Below are positions 10,709 to 20,873 of a stretch of 64,000 bases of DNA, one piece after another (position 1 is the stretch's first letter; each line of letters opens with the position of its first letter). A model generated the notes under the pieces. That model had not been told where the DNA came from. It saw nothing but the letters and a program-made list of their open reading frames with translations, and did no database searches. A program made the position numbers and the translations under genes. Source of the stretch: an uncultured Clostridium sp. (GTDB lineage: Bacteria; Bacillota; Clostridia; Clostridiales; Clostridiaceae); the NCBI GenBank assembly GCA_934746015.1, contig CAKVEW010000014.1, forward strand, positions 20,134 to 84,133. Reading direction: 5' to 3'.

Positions 10709-10740
10709 ATAAAAAGGAGCCCAAAATATTGAGCTCCTTA
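10709..10740 (-). terminator. Terminator after the dioxygenase gene
   Basis: The stem AAGGAGC (10714-10720) pairs with GCTCCTT (10733-10739). T-rich tracts lie on both outer sides, so it could work in both directions. It directly follows the stop of the minus-strand gene at 10766. Confidence 0.75.
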
Positions 10741-10765
10741 ATTTTTTTCATTTTTAATTTCTAAT

Positions 10766-11542
10766 CTATCCTATCTTAATACAAGTCATTGAGACAGAAG
10801 AATTCTGAATGCTTTGATGAATAACTTCTACCTTATCATATTCATCTTGTGCACCTACTACATATAAAAGTGGTAAAAAATGTTCATCTGTTGGCACTGC
10901 AATTTTTGAAATGTCTCCTAAAGCTTTATAGTTAATTAAAGTTTCATAATTATAATTTTTAACCGCATTAACAATATAATTATCAAAGGCCTCAGCCCAT
11001 TCATGTGGCTTTCCGTAAATATCATAATCTGCAACTCTTAAATTATGAACTATATCTCCGCTACCAATTATTAATATTCCCTTTTCCCTAAACTTAGATA
11101 ACTTTTTACCTATATTGTAATGTTGCTCTTCTGTTAATAATCCATTTAAACTTATTTCAAATGTTGGTATATTAGCATTTGGATAAAGATATTTTAAAAC
11201 TCCCCAAGTAGCATGGTCTAAACCCCATTCATCAATAAGTTTTGCACCTTCTTCTTTTAATTCCTCAGCAACCATTTCAGCGTATTCTTCTCCACCATCT
11301 GGCTCATATTTTATATTATATATTTCCTCTGGAAATCCATAAAAATCATAAATTTGTTTCGGCTTTTTACTGTATGTTATATATGTTCCTTTAGTTTTCC
11401 AATGAGCTGAAATTATAATAATGGCCTTTGGTTTTTCTAACTCTTGTCCAAGTTTTATTAATGAATTTGTGTATTCATTATCTAAAACTACATTCATTGG
11501 ACTTCCATGAGATAGAAATAAAACTGGCATTTTTTTATTCAT
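10766..11542 (-). CDS. DODA-type extradiol aromatic ring-opening dioxygenase
   Basis: Class III (LigB/DODA) dioxygenase family, like E. coli YgiD. These are cytosolic metalloenzymes that open catechol-type rings; the natural substrate of the bacterial branch is mostly unknown. Visible family signatures are FLSHGSPMN at the N-terminus (metal-ligand His), IIISAHW, and LDHATWGVLKYLYP with a second metal-ligand His. 258 residues is normal. ATG start with a GGGGTGA site. It is a single gene with its own terminator. An oxygen-dependent enzyme is a slightly odd companion in a fermentative anaerobe. Confidence 0.85.
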   Translation of the reverse strand: MNKKMPVLFLSHGSPMNVVLDNEYTNSLIKLGQELEKPKAIIIISAHWKTKGTYITYSKKPKQIYDFYGFPEEIYNIKYEPDGGEEYAEMVAEELKEEGAKLIDEWGLDHATWGVLKYLYPNANIPTFEISLNGLLTEEQHYNIGKKLSKFREKGILIIGSGDIVHNLRVADYDIYGKPHEWAEAFDNYIVNAVKNYNYETLINYKALGDISKIAVPTDEHFLPLLYVVGAQDEYDKVEVIHQSIQNSSVSMTCIKIG

Positions 11543-11632
11543 TTTATCACCCCATAAATTTCATTTATTATACACATACTAACCATACTTATCCACAATG
11601 TCAAATTTATTTTTCATAGATATAAAAGAAAA

Positions 11633-11697
11633 GAGAAAAATATATTCATAGATGTGAACTCACACTCTCCAAGTCACACCATAATTATATTTTTCTC
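11633..11697. repeat. Long hairpin with TTGGA loop (element B)
   Basis: A perfect 12-bp outer stem (11633-11644 with 11686-11697), an internal loop of 8 and 7 bases, a 5-bp inner stem (TGTGA 11653-11657 with TCACA 11674-11678) and a 16-base loop. Read on the minus strand the loop begins CTTGGA. It lies downstream of glmM and may end its transcript, though the T tract is weak. It has the same plan as the hairpin at 35518. Confidence 0.7.
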
Positions 11698-11745
11698 CCT
11701 TGCATCTAAAGTAAATAATATTAACTTTTACTTCTTACTTTAAAA

Positions 11746-13089
11746 CTAAATTTTACTTAGTATTAAATCTGCTAATCCATGAGCCATCTTATCTATTTCA
11801 TCTTGATTTTCACCTTCAAGCATAACTCTAACTAATGGTTCTGTTCCTGAAGGTCTTATTAATACTCTTCCTACTCCATCTAAAGTTTCTTCTATTCTCT
11901 TTATTTCTTTAACTATTTCTTCATCTTCTAAGTATATATTTTTCTTATCATTTGGAACCTTTGCGTTTACTAGTACTTGTGGAAGTTCTTTCATTATTCC
12001 AGCAAGTTCACTTAAAGTTTTTCCACTTCTCTTTCTAATAGCTGCAACTTGAAGAGCTGTAACTAATCCATCTCCTGTTGTATTATAATCTAAGAATATA
12101 ATATGTCCTGATTGTTCTCCTCCTAGAACATATCCATCCTTAACCATTTCTTCTAATACGTATCTATCTCCAACTTTAGTTTTTATAGTTCTTATATTTT
12201 CTTTCTTACAAGCAATATCTAAACCTAAATTACTCATTACTGTAACTACTAAAGTATCGTCTTTTAATTTACCTAAATCTTTAAGATATTTTGCACATAG
12301 CATTAATATAAAGTCGCCATTAATAAGGTTTCCTTTTTCATCTACTGCTAGACATCTATCTGCATCTCCATCAAAAGCAAAACCTAAATCACACTTCTTT
12401 TTAACAACATATTCTTGTAATTCTTCTGGATGAGTAGAACCACATTTTTCATTTATATTTGTTCCATCTGGATTATCATTTATTACATAAACCTCTGCAC
12501 CTAGTTCTCTAAATGCTTTTACAGAGGCCTTATAACAAGCACCATTTGCACAATCTAATGCAACCCTTAATCCTTTTAAGTCAACTGGTATAGTTGATAA
12601 AGCATAATCTATATACTCATCAAGTGCACCAACTTCAATATGTGATCTTCCTAAGTTATGACCTGTTGGACTTGGAACTCCTTCAAATCCACTTTCTATA
12701 ACTCTTTGAATTTCATCTTCTAATTCATCTGGTAATTTATATCCTTTATTATCAAAGAATTTAATTCCATTATATTCAACTGGATTATGTGAAGCTGAAA
12801 TCATAATTCCTGCATCAGCATTATATTCTCTAATTAAATGAGCTACAGCTGGAGTAGGAACAACTCCTAATATTACTGCTTCAGCGCCTACTGATAATAT
12901 TCCTGATACTAAAGCTGCTTCTAGCATATCTCCTGATATTCTTGTATCTTTAGCCACTAATATCTTCGGCTTATGAGTTCCTTCTGTTAATACATAAGCA
13001 CCTGCTCTACCTAAACCATAAGCTATTTCAGATGTTAATTCTGTATTTGCAATTCCTCTAACTCCATCTGTTCCAAACATTCTACCCAT
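11746..13089 (-). CDS. glmM: Phosphoglucosamine mutase
   Basis: Interconverts glucosamine-6-phosphate and glucosamine-1-phosphate on the way to UDP-GlcNAc and peptidoglycan. The active-site phosphoserine loop is intact (IMISASHNP, about residues 97-105), as are the Mg-binding DGDADR and the C-terminal sugar-phosphate loop RPSGTEP. 447 residues is the standard length. ATG start with a GCGAGG site. In many Firmicutes glmM directly follows cdaA-cdaR; here it is on the same strand but about 5.5 kb further on. Confidence 0.96.
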   Translation of the reverse strand: MGRMFGTDGVRGIANTELTSEIAYGLGRAGAYVLTEGTHKPKILVAKDTRISGDMLEAALVSGILSVGAEAVILGVVPTPAVAHLIREYNADAGIMISASHNPVEYNGIKFFDNKGYKLPDELEDEIQRVIESGFEGVPSPTGHNLGRSHIEVGALDEYIDYALSTIPVDLKGLRVALDCANGACYKASVKAFRELGAEVYVINDNPDGTNINEKCGSTHPEELQEYVVKKKCDLGFAFDGDADRCLAVDEKGNLINGDFILMLCAKYLKDLGKLKDDTLVVTVMSNLGLDIACKKENIRTIKTKVGDRYVLEEMVKDGYVLGGEQSGHIIFLDYNTTGDGLVTALQVAAIRKRSGKTLSELAGIMKELPQVLVNAKVPNDKKNIYLEDEEIVKEIKRIEETLDGVGRVLIRPSGTEPLVRVMLEGENQDEIDKMAHGLADLILSKI

Positions 13090-13172
13090 ATTTTTTACCT
13101 CGCTTTTTTCAATTGGTTATACATAATATCATAATAATAGTATATATTTATAGTTTATACATTACAACTTTA

Positions 13173-13478
13173 TTATTTCTTATTTTTTTCTAATCTAGCT
13201 AAAATTAACTCATAGCCACCAGCTCCATAATTTAAGCATTTATTAACCCTGCTTATGGTAGCTGTACTTGCTCCTGTTTTTTCTGCTATCTCTGTATAAA
13301 CCTTCTTTTCGTTAAGCAACTTAGCAACATGTATTCTTTGTGCTAATGATTTTATTTCATTTATTGTTGCAACATCTTCGAAAAAATTATAACATTCATC
13401 TATATTTTCTAATTGTAAAATTGCTTCAAAAAATAAATCTAATTCTGAATTTTTCAGTTTACTTTCAACTATACCCAA
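13173..13478 (-). CDS. yerC: YerC/YecD-type TrpR-superfamily DNA-binding protein
   Basis: Small helix-turn-helix protein of the TrpR/YerC family. The C-terminal half carries the recognition region EIAEKTGASTATISRVNKCL. The regulon of YerC proteins is poorly known. An open frame begins with GTG at 13487, but that codon sits on the AGGAG site. I prefer the TTG at 13478-13476, which has correct spacing and gives 101 residues. It lies between glmM and the AIM24 gene, with no clear operon partner. Confidence 0.8.
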   Translation of the reverse strand: MGIVESKLKNSELDLFFEAILQLENIDECYNFFEDVATINEIKSLAQRIHVAKLLNEKKVYTEIAEKTGASTATISRVNKCLNYGAGGYELILARLEKNKK

Positions 13479-13578
13479 ACAATTCACTCCTAACTTTTAT
13501 TACATGCTTTAAACTTTTTTCATAATTAAAATTATATCTTTACTATTTACAATTTACAACTATATAACACTAAAGTAT

Positions 13579-14409
13579 TCAATCTTCTATATCTTCAATT
13601 GGTACACCTTTCAAATCCATTAACCCTCTTTGCTTTAAGCTAGCATAAATTGATTCTGTTGGTAGTAGCCATACTTCTCCTGTTCCTCTATAAACATTAA
13701 GTAAACCTTCACCATTTAGTGCAGTACCAATAAGAGTAGTCCCTGATTTTTCTACTGTAAATTCTATATTACCACTTCTTAAAATTGCAAAATTTCCATC
13801 TATCTTTAATACATCTCTAAATAACTTGCATCTAAATATTTCTTTTTCTGGTACTGGAATTTCTAAAGCTACTATTCCACTTCCCCTTAATCTTGTTTGA
13901 TATATTCCTTCTTTTCCAAATATCATTGAAGACATGCTTTTTTGCATTACTGGTTCTACTTCTATTCCTTCTTCACAAGCATAAAACAATTCATCATCTA
14001 TAATAATTTCTTCATCCTCTAATTCTATTAAAGTAAAATGACCAAATCTAGGCTCTAAAAACAATTCTCCTGTTCCTCTTAATACTGGCTTAAACATTGG
14101 TTCACCTGTAACCTTACTAGAAAACAGCTTCTTACCAAGTCCTATTATTCCACCAGTTTTAGTCACTATATCAATATCGCCCTTCATATAGTTTAGAGCT
14201 CCTGCTTCTATCTTTACTTCACTATCATCTAGAATAATTCTAATTTGCTTTAATCTAATTGATGAGCCTTTCATTAAATTGACTTGCAATGCAGTATTTA
14301 AATCCATAGCTCCTTGTAAATTATCATATTCTAAAATCTGAAATGTGCTTTCATTTTTCATTTCTGATATCATAGTCATTCTGTTTTTCATATTTTCTGA
14401 AGTAATCAA
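13579..14409 (-). CDS. AIM24 family protein
   Basis: Matches the AIM24 (formerly TIGR00266) family, a beta-rich fold found in bacteria and mitochondria with no settled biochemical role. Repeated glycine-turn segments such as LRGTGELFLEPRFGHF and YRGTGEVWLLP are typical. No signal peptide or membrane segment is visible, so it is probably cytosolic. The start is TTG at 14409-14407, with GGAGGGG 8 bases upstream; in-frame ATGs follow at codons 7, 11 and 13. 276 residues. Confidence 0.8.
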   Translation of the reverse strand: MITSENMKNRMTMISEMKNESTFQILEYDNLQGAMDLNTALQVNLMKGSSIRLKQIRIILDDSEVKIEAGALNYMKGDIDIVTKTGGIIGLGKKLFSSKVTGEPMFKPVLRGTGELFLEPRFGHFTLIELEDEEIIIDDELFYACEEGIEVEPVMQKSMSSMIFGKEGIYQTRLRGSGIVALEIPVPEKEIFRCKLFRDVLKIDGNFAILRSGNIEFTVEKSGTTLIGTALNGEGLLNVYRGTGEVWLLPTESIYASLKQRGLMDLKGVPIEDIED

Positions 14410-14550
14410 AGATATCCCCTCCTTTAAATAATTTTACCATATTTTGTATTTCAAAAATATTATATTTTTATGTTTTCAAATATTATAAAGAAAGAGTCCT
14501 TTTAATAATTCTATGAAGGTGATTTTAACCCATTAATGGTATTTTACAAA

Positions 14551-14690
14551 GCAAAATAATGAAAAATTTAAAGAATGAAGTAATAAAAAAATTGTGGTAA
14601 AAATCCTAAATGGATTTTTTAATAATAATATTATTACCTCAATTTTTTCATTTTTTAATTTCTTCATTCTTTCATTAAAAATTACTTTGC
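14551..14690. repeat. Cloverleaf-type intergenic repeat, copy 6 (divergent)
   Basis: Directly downstream of the buk stop. The left arm begins GCAAAATAATG and contains AAAGAATGAAG and ATTGTGGTAA; the right arm is its complement (ttacctcaatt, cttcattcttt, attactttgc). Enclosed are AAAATCC with GGATTTT (about 14600-14618) and AATAAT with ATTATT (about 14621-14635). The plan matches the other copies, but the hairpin sequences differ and the first loop has five bases. It may also end the ptb-buk transcript. Confidence 0.65.
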
Positions 14691-14693
14691 TAT

Positions 14694-15764
14694 TTAAATA
14701 TATTCTTTAACTTCTTCTTCCCCATTTAAAACTCTAAGAGCTCCCTCTGCTAAAGCTAATAATTCATCTTCTCCTGGATATACTGTAATTTCTGATATCC
14801 ACCCTATTCTCTTTCTTAATTCTTCTACAACCTTTTCTGAATATGCTATTCCACCTGTAAGAATAATTCTATCAACCTTTCCTTTTAAAACAGTTGCCAT
14901 TTCTCCTACAGCTTTTGAAATTTGATATATAAATGCATTAAAATATAATTCAGCATTCTTATCACCTTCATCTACAAGCTTTAATACATCTCTTGCATCA
15001 TTTGTATTTAAATAAGCTACATATCCACCTTTTCCAACTATCTTTGCGTAAACTTCTTTTTCAGTAAAGTTTCCACTATAGCACATTTTTATTAATGCAC
15101 CAACAGGAACAGTTCCTGCTCTTTCTGGTGAAAATGGACCTTCTCCATCTAAAGCATTATTAACATCTATAATTCTGCCATCTTTATGTGCTCCAACAGA
15201 AACGCCTCCGCCCATATGAACTACAATTAGATTTAAATCTGTATATTTTATTCCATTTTCTTTTGAATATCTTTTGGCAACTGCTTTTTGATTTAATGCA
15301 TGGAACTTACTTACCCTTGGCAATTCTGGAACACCTGATATTCTAGCAACATTATCAAGTTCATCAACAACTACTGGATCAACTATAAAAGCAGGAATAT
15401 TTAATTCTCCAGCTATTTTATTTGCTAGCATTCCCCCTAAATTTGAAGCATGTTGTCCTTGTACTCCTATTTTTAAATCTTCAAGCATTTTATCATTAAC
15501 CCTATATGTGCCACTTTCCATAGGTTTTAGCATTCCGCCTCTTCCAACTACTGCTGATAAAGAATTTAAATCAAAGTTCTTTTCTTTAAGTAAGTTTACT
15601 ATTATATCTTTTCTAAAATCCATCTGATCAAATATAGTATCGTATTTTCCTATTTCATCTGATGAATGTCTTAAGGTTTCTTGGAATAATTCTTTATCAC
15701 CTTGGAAAACCCCAATTTTTGTCGATGTTGATCCTGGATTAATAACTAATAGATTATTTAACAT
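14694..15764 (-). CDS. buk: Butyrate kinase
   Basis: Converts butyryl phosphate and ADP to butyrate and ATP, the final energy-yielding step of butyrate fermentation. It belongs to the acetokinase/ASKHA family: phosphate loop INPGSTSTK near the N-terminus, [13 protein letters not shown], and [10 protein letters not shown] for nucleotide binding. 356 residues is standard. ATG start with a GGGGG site. It follows ptb by 19 bases, the classic ptb-buk arrangement, so the two should be co-transcribed. Confidence 0.96.
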   Translation of the reverse strand: MLNNLLVINPGSTSTKIGVFQGDKELFQETLRHSSDEIGKYDTIFDQMDFRKDIIVNLLKEKNFDLNSLSAVVGRGGMLKPMESGTYRVNDKMLEDLKIGVQGQHASNLGGMLANKIAGELNIPAFIVDPVVVDELDNVARISGVPELPRVSKFHALNQKAVAKRYSKENGIKYTDLNLIVVHMGGGVSVGAHKDGRIIDVNNALDGEGPFSPERAGTVPVGALIKMCYSGNFTEKEVYAKIVGKGGYVAYLNTNDARDVLKLVDEGDKNAELYFNAFIYQISKAVGEMATVLKGKVDRIILTGGIAYSEKVVEELRKRIGWISEITVYPGEDELLALAEGALRVLNGEEEVKEYI

Positions 15765-15783
15765 ATATTTTCCCCCAATATAA

Positions 15784-16692
15784 TTACTTTATAGCTTCAG
15801 CAACTAATGCAGCTAAAGCAATTGAATTTACTTTTGTCTCAAAATTATCAGCTCTTGAAGTTAATATAACTGGTGCTGATGTTCCCACTAAAAGTCCACC
15901 ATTTCTTGTTTTAGCTGTATAAGTTAAAGTTTTATACATAACATTTGCTGTTTCTATATTTGGAAGTAATACTATGTCTGCATTTCCTGCTACTTCACCT
16001 TTTATTCCTTTATGTTCTGCTGCTTCAACAGAAATAGCATTATCAAGTGCTAAAGGTCCATCTACTATGCAGCCCTTTATTTGTCCCCTATCATTCATCT
16101 TAGACAATAAAGCTGCATCAATAGTTGCTTGCATATCTGGATTTACAACTTCAACAGCACATACAGCTGCCACCTTTGGAACTTTTATTCCACAAGCATG
16201 TGCTACTCCTACTGCATTATTTAGAATTTGAACCTTTCCTTTTAAGTCTGGATAAGTATTAAATGCTGCATCTGTTAATAGAATTAACCTATCTATTCCT
16301 TCAATTTCAAATACTGAAACGTGAGACATAAGCTTTCCTGTTCTTAATCCCACCTCTTTATTAAGCACACTTCTTAAGAATGTAGCAGTATCTACTAACC
16401 CCTTCATAACCATATCTGCTTTTCCTGTTGAAACTAATCTTATAGCTTCTAAGGAAGCTTTTGCTACATTTAGCTCATTAACTATCTCATAGTCTGATAA
16501 GTCCATACCTATCTTATCTGCTATTTTTTTAATTTCTTTCTTGTCCCCTACTAATATTGCATCTGCAATACCTTTTTCTTTAGCTAATTTAATTGCTTCT
16601 AATACAGGTTCGTCTTGGGCAACGGCAACCGCAACCTTCTTATTAGAAATCTCATTAACCTTTAGCAATAGATCATCAAAATTTTTACTCAT
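15784..16692 (-). CDS. ptb: Phosphate butyryltransferase
   Basis: Transfers the butyryl group from CoA to phosphate, feeding butyrate kinase. The protein (302 residues) is a phosphotransacylase of the PTA_PTB family; segments such as [17 protein letters not shown] and [11 protein letters not shown] are characteristic. ATG start. As first gene of the pair it should carry the promoter in the 16693-16800 gap, where I saw no clear consensus. Together with buk it marks the organism as a butyrate producer. Confidence 0.95.
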   Translation of the reverse strand: MSKNFDDLLLKVNEISNKKVAVAVAQDEPVLEAIKLAKEKGIADAILVGDKKEIKKIADKIGMDLSDYEIVNELNVAKASLEAIRLVSTGKADMVMKGLVDTATFLRSVLNKEVGLRTGKLMSHVSVFEIEGIDRLILLTDAAFNTYPDLKGKVQILNNAVGVAHACGIKVPKVAAVCAVEVVNPDMQATIDAALLSKMNDRGQIKGCIVDGPLALDNAISVEAAEHKGIKGEVAGNADIVLLPNIETANVMYKTLTYTAKTRNGGLLVGTSAPVILTSRADNFETKVNSIALAALVAEAIK

Positions 16693-16800
16693 GTTTACAC
16701 CTCATATACATTTAGTTGATTTTTACTCCCCATACTAATTTAAAAATATTGTTAAATTTTTATCATGTATTTGTATTTTTTCCCTACTCACTTTATATTC

Positions 16801-16840
16801 TAACAAAAAAAATTCTGAAAATATTAATTTTCAGAATTTT
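16801..16840 (-). terminator. Terminator after the FAD oxidoreductase gene
   Basis: A perfect 14-bp stem (16809-16822 with 16827-16840, AAAATTCTGAAAAT) with loop ATTA follows the stop at 16850. On the minus strand it runs into an eight-T tract. Confidence 0.85.
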
Positions 16841-16849
16841 CTTATATTT

Positions 16850-18451
16850 TTATTGAATTGGTTTATACTCATTTATGATTTTTTCTGCAACCTTAATACC
16901 ATCAACTGCTGCTGATATTATTCCTCCAGCAAATCCAGCTCCTTCACCAGCAGGATACAATCCTTGTATAGATACACTCTGCAAGTTTTTATCTCTATTT
17001 ATTCTAACAGGAGCTGAAGTTCTAGTTTCTATACCTGTTAAAATTGAGTCATAATTCCCATATCCCTTAATTTTCTTGTCAAAATCAATAATAGCTTCTT
17101 TTAATGCTTCTATTACATATGGTGGAAGGCATTTTCTTAAATCTTCAAAAACATAGCCTGCTGTATAGCTTGGTATAACTCTTCCAAGTTTTGTACTAAC
17201 CTTATCTTCCATGAAATCGCCTAGTAATTGTACTGGTGCCTTATAGTCACCTCCACCTAACTTATATGCTAAACCTTCATAATACCTTTGGAACTCCATT
17301 CCTCTTAAAGGAGATGTTCCTTCAAAATCCTCTGGAGATACAGTAACCACTAATGCTGAATTAGCATTTTCTAAATCTCTAGCATGATAACTCATTCCAT
17401 TTGATACTAATCTTTCATTTTCTGAAGCAGCAGCTACTACTACTCCACCAGGACACATACAGAATGAATATACTGCTCTTTTTAATTTTTCACTTTGATA
17501 TGTTAACCTATATTCAGCTGCCTTAAGTTTTGGATTTTTGTACGCTTCTCCATATTGACTTTTATTTATTACTTCTTGTGGATGCTCTATTCTTACTCCT
17601 ATAGCAAAAGCTTTAGGTTCCATAAACACACCAACTTCATCTAGCATTTCATATGTATCTCTCGAGCTATGTCCTATAGCTAAAATTAAATTTTCACAAG
17701 GAATTTCATTTCCATTTGCTATAATAGATTTAATTTTCCCCTCTTCTATTATTATTTCTTCTAATTTAGTAGAAAATAAAACTTCTCCACCTAGGGTTTT
17801 AATTTTTTCTCTTATATTTTTTACAACACCTTTTAAAAGATCAGTTCCCACATGCGGTTTTGCCATATAAGTTATTTCCTCTGGGGCACCTGCCTTAACT
17901 AATTCTCTTAATACATAATCACATCTACTGTCTTTAATTCTAGTAGTTAATTTACCATCAGAGAAAGCTCCAGCACCACCTTCACCAAATTGAACATTAG
18001 ATTCTGTATTTAGCTTCCCAGTTTCCCAAAAATTATTAACAGTCTCTGTTCTTTTATCCACATCTTCTCCACGTTCTATTACTATAGGTTTATATCCCTT
18101 TTCTGCTAATAAAAGTGCTGCAAAAATTCCTGCTGGTCCAAATCCTACTACTACAGGTCTAGTTTTAAGTTCTTTTTCTCCAAATTCAATTTCAGCATTA
18201 TATTTTGGAACTTCTAATCTTAAATCTTTATCTTTAAGCTTCTTTATTAGTTTTTCTTCATTAGCATGTTCAACATCTACACAATATACATATTTAATAT
18301 CATTTTTCTTTCTAGCATCTAAGCTTTCTTTTATTATCTTAAAATCTTTTATCTCTTCTTTTGGAATTCTTAACTTCTTTGAAATCTTATTTATTAATAA
18401 ACTCTTATCTTCATCTATACTTAAGGCTATATTATTAATTCTTATGGCCAT
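16850..18451 (-). CDS. NAD(P)/FAD-dependent oxidoreductase (COG2509 type)
   Basis: Predicted FAD-dependent dehydrogenase of unknown substrate. After an N-terminal region of about 95 residues comes a dinucleotide-binding loop VVGFGPAGIFAALLLAEKG, followed by ERGEDVDKR and NVQFGEGGAGAFSDGKLTTR. The FAD-closing segment is SIQGLYPAGEGAGFAGGI near the C-terminus. 533 residues is typical. ATG start with a GGGGAAG site and its own terminator. It lies between cdaR and ptb, but no functional link is visible. Confidence 0.85.
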   Translation of the reverse strand: MAIRINNIALSIDEDKSLLINKISKKLRIPKEEIKDFKIIKESLDARKKNDIKYVYCVDVEHANEEKLIKKLKDKDLRLEVPKYNAEIEFGEKELKTRPVVVGFGPAGIFAALLLAEKGYKPIVIERGEDVDKRTETVNNFWETGKLNTESNVQFGEGGAGAFSDGKLTTRIKDSRCDYVLRELVKAGAPEEITYMAKPHVGTDLLKGVVKNIREKIKTLGGEVLFSTKLEEIIIEEGKIKSIIANGNEIPCENLILAIGHSSRDTYEMLDEVGVFMEPKAFAIGVRIEHPQEVINKSQYGEAYKNPKLKAAEYRLTYQSEKLKRAVYSFCMCPGGVVVAAASENERLVSNGMSYHARDLENANSALVVTVSPEDFEGTSPLRGMEFQRYYEGLAYKLGGGDYKAPVQLLGDFMEDKVSTKLGRVIPSYTAGYVFEDLRKCLPPYVIEALKEAIIDFDKKIKGYGNYDSILTGIETRTSAPVRINRDKNLQSVSIQGLYPAGEGAGFAGGIISAAVDGIKVAEKIINEYKPIQ

Positions 18452-18570
18452 TTTATCTTCCCCTCTCTAAGTATTACATTACTTATAAAGATATTTTATT
18501 ATTGTACAATTTCTTATTTTAACATACATTAATAAAAAAAAATATGGTTTATATTAATCTACAAATTATA

Positions 18571-18621
18571 TAAAAAACTACTAACTAAACTTTATTAAAC
18601 AAAATTTAGTTAGTAGTTTTT
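18571..18621 (-). terminator. Terminator after cdaR
   Basis: A perfect 17-bp stem (18573-18589 with 18605-18621, AAAAACTACTAACTAAA) has a 15-base loop. T-rich DNA follows on the minus strand. It lies 20 bases after the cdaR stop. Confidence 0.85.
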
Positions 18622-18641
18622 AAAATTATACTTATACTTTT

Positions 18642-19898
18642 TTAGTCATCAGTATTACTTTCATTACTTGGAGAACCTTGGGCTATTTCTTTAGATACAG
18701 TAAGGGTTACATTTTCTACTGATTCTATTGAGAAACTTCCATTTAGATTCTTTAATGTAACATTTGGAACTGCATCAAAGGTTCCTTCGGATTTATAAGT
18801 ACTAATATCTAAACTAGCTAATATATTATCTTCTGTTACATTTTCTATTTCATCTTGATATCCCTTTATAGTTACTTTGATATTTTCCTTATTCGGAATT
18901 ACCTTTATTCCGTCTGTAGATCCAGCTATATTTAATTTAATAGCAAAATCCTTTGTTACCATAGAAACAACATTAACTCTTGCTGTTAATAATTCTTCTC
19001 CTTGAGCAACATTTATTCCCTCTGGTAATATTAAGTTAAGATTAATATCCTTATTACCTGTTATAGTCGATAAATCTATTGGATTAGTTGACACTTCATT
19101 TATTATGTCTAAAATCTCCTTAGGCCCTAAAATCTCAACTGTTTTTCTGCTGCTATCTATAGATTTCAATTTAACACCATTTGCTAGCTGTCCAGTAGTT
19201 GGTATCTTTACATTAACTGATTTTCCTTTACTAACTTTTATCTCTATCCTAGCAGTTATGCTAGAAAGACTAACTCCAAGTACTTCTGTTCCCTTTTCAT
19301 CTACTGCCTTAATATCATAGTCTCCAATAATATCTTCATGAACATCTTCTTTATTATCTGTTACAATTAGTTTTGAAACACTATTTACAACAGATTCTGC
19401 ACCTAATATATTTACTTCCTCTGGATTTATAACTGGAGTTGATGCAAAGTATCCAGATTTAGGTGTAATATTAATGTTAGATGTAACAGCCATAGTTTTT
19501 TCAACCATATCTTCAATTTTTATAGAAATACTTAAAGTATTTGTATTTCTTATACTAACACTAATAGGATAATCTACTATAGTTACTGGTACTTTATTTT
19601 CTCCCTTTTTCCAAGCATATTCACTTAAATCTACTTGAAGTTTAAAGTCACTTTTCTTTATTTTATTAATATCATTTGTATTGCCCTCTATTTTCAAAGT
19701 TACATAAAACTCTTGGTTAGGTGTTAAGGCTAATTTAGATGAAGTCAAAGCATCTAAATTCACTAACTCAACTGGTATCTTACTTATTTCAGTAGTCCTT
19801 ATTTTATTTTCAACATTAGTAACATAAACCCACAATCCTATAGATAATAAAAGGCATATAATCGGTACTACGAATTTATTTTTTTCCTTTTTATCCAT
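18642..19898 (-). CDS. cdaR: CdaR, YbbR-domain regulator of diadenylate cyclase
   Basis: Membrane-anchored partner that modulates CdaA activity. The N-terminal transmembrane segment is at about residues 8-26 (VVPIICLLLSIGLWVYV). The extracytoplasmic part is a chain of YbbR domains of about 80 residues each, seen as repeated beta-rich segments, such as those beginning VTSNINITPKSGY and VNVKIPTTGQL. 418 residues. Its ATG lies inside the end of cdaA (31-base overlap), indicating coupled translation. Confidence 0.92.
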   Translation of the reverse strand: MDKKEKNKFVVPIICLLLSIGLWVYVTNVENKIRTTEISKIPVELVNLDALTSSKLALTPNQEFYVTLKIEGNTNDINKIKKSDFKLQVDLSEYAWKKGENKVPVTIVDYPISVSIRNTNTLSISIKIEDMVEKTMAVTSNINITPKSGYFASTPVINPEEVNILGAESVVNSVSKLIVTDNKEDVHEDIIGDYDIKAVDEKGTEVLGVSLSSITARIEIKVSKGKSVNVKIPTTGQLANGVKLKSIDSSRKTVEILGPKEILDIINEVSTNPIDLSTITGNKDINLNLILPEGINVAQGEELLTARVNVVSMVTKDFAIKLNIAGSTDGIKVIPNKENIKVTIKGYQDEIENVTEDNILASLDISTYKSEGTFDAVPNVTLKNLNGSFSIESVENVTLTVSKEIAQGSPSNESNTDD

Positions 19899-20722
19899 GC
19901 CTTCACCCTCTCCCCAGCTGATTTAACTTTTTTATTATCACTATGTTCTAACATCTTTAGTAAAATAATTCTTAATTTTTCTTTATCATAATTTCTTGTT
20001 AATCTACCATTAATGGCCAAAGATATAATTCCTGTTTCTTCTGACACTATTATAACAATGGAATCAGAAATTTCTGATAATCCTATAGCTGCTCTATGCC
20101 TTGTTCCAAGCTTCTTATTTATTGTGTTATTGCTTGTTAAAGGTAAAACACATCCCGAAGCCAATATTCTATCATTTCTTATTATAGTTGCTCCATCATG
20201 TAATGGTGTATTAACTACGAAGATATTTTCAAGTAAATTGGATGTAACATTTGCATCTAAAATAGTACCTGAATTAGATATATCTCCAAGTCTAGTTAGT
20301 TGTTCAACTACAATTAAAGCTCCTGTTTTACTTTCAGATAAATTTCCCACTGCATTTACTATTTCATTAACAGTAATACTTCTTTTTTCTTCATCTTGCA
20401 TTTTATGAAGTTCTTCAAATGCACTTCTTCCTATATGTTCTAGCCCTCTTCTTATCTCAGGTTGAAATATAATAATTACCGATAATAGACCTATAGTAAG
20501 AGTCTTATTTAAAATAAAGTTAAGCATTTCTAACTTTAGTAAATAGCTTATTGGTATGAGTATAATCATTAAAATAATACCTTTTAAAAGTTGTTCCGCT
20601 CTAGTTTCTTTAATTAATGAATACCCTTTATAGAATATATAAGCAACTACTATAATATCTAAAATCGATGATATTGATATATTTTTCAATGTATTAACTA
20701 AAAATGTACTAATTTCTTGCAT
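19868..20722 (-). CDS. cdaA: Diadenylate cyclase (c-di-AMP synthase)
   Basis: Makes c-di-AMP, which controls potassium and osmolyte balance and cell-wall stability. Three N-terminal membrane segments precede a DAC domain with the catalytic motifs PLHDGATIIRNDR and GTRHRAAIG. 284 residues. The frame opens with a TTG at 20725, but the adjacent ATG at 20722 has a GGGGGG site 8 bases upstream and is the likely start. First gene of the cdaA-cdaR pair. Confidence 0.95.
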   Translation of the reverse strand: MQEISTFLVNTLKNISISSILDIIVVAYIFYKGYSLIKETRAEQLLKGIILMIILIPISYLLKLEMLNFILNKTLTIGLLSVIIIFQPEIRRGLEHIGRSAFEELHKMQDEEKRSITVNEIVNAVGNLSESKTGALIVVEQLTRLGDISNSGTILDANVTSNLLENIFVVNTPLHDGATIIRNDRILASGCVLPLTSNNTINKKLGTRHRAAIGLSEISDSIVIIVSEETGIISLAINGRLTRNYDKEKLRIILLKMLEHSDNKKVKSAGERVKAWIKRKKINS

Positions 20723-20873
20723 CAAAGGGTCCCCCCAACTTTTTATATATTATAATTATACACCAATTAATAAAATCTTAGTATAATACTTTATCTTTTT
20801 AAGATTTTTAATAATATTTTAATATTTTTTATAATATAAATTTATGTAAATAGAAATGTGAGGTGATTAGTTT

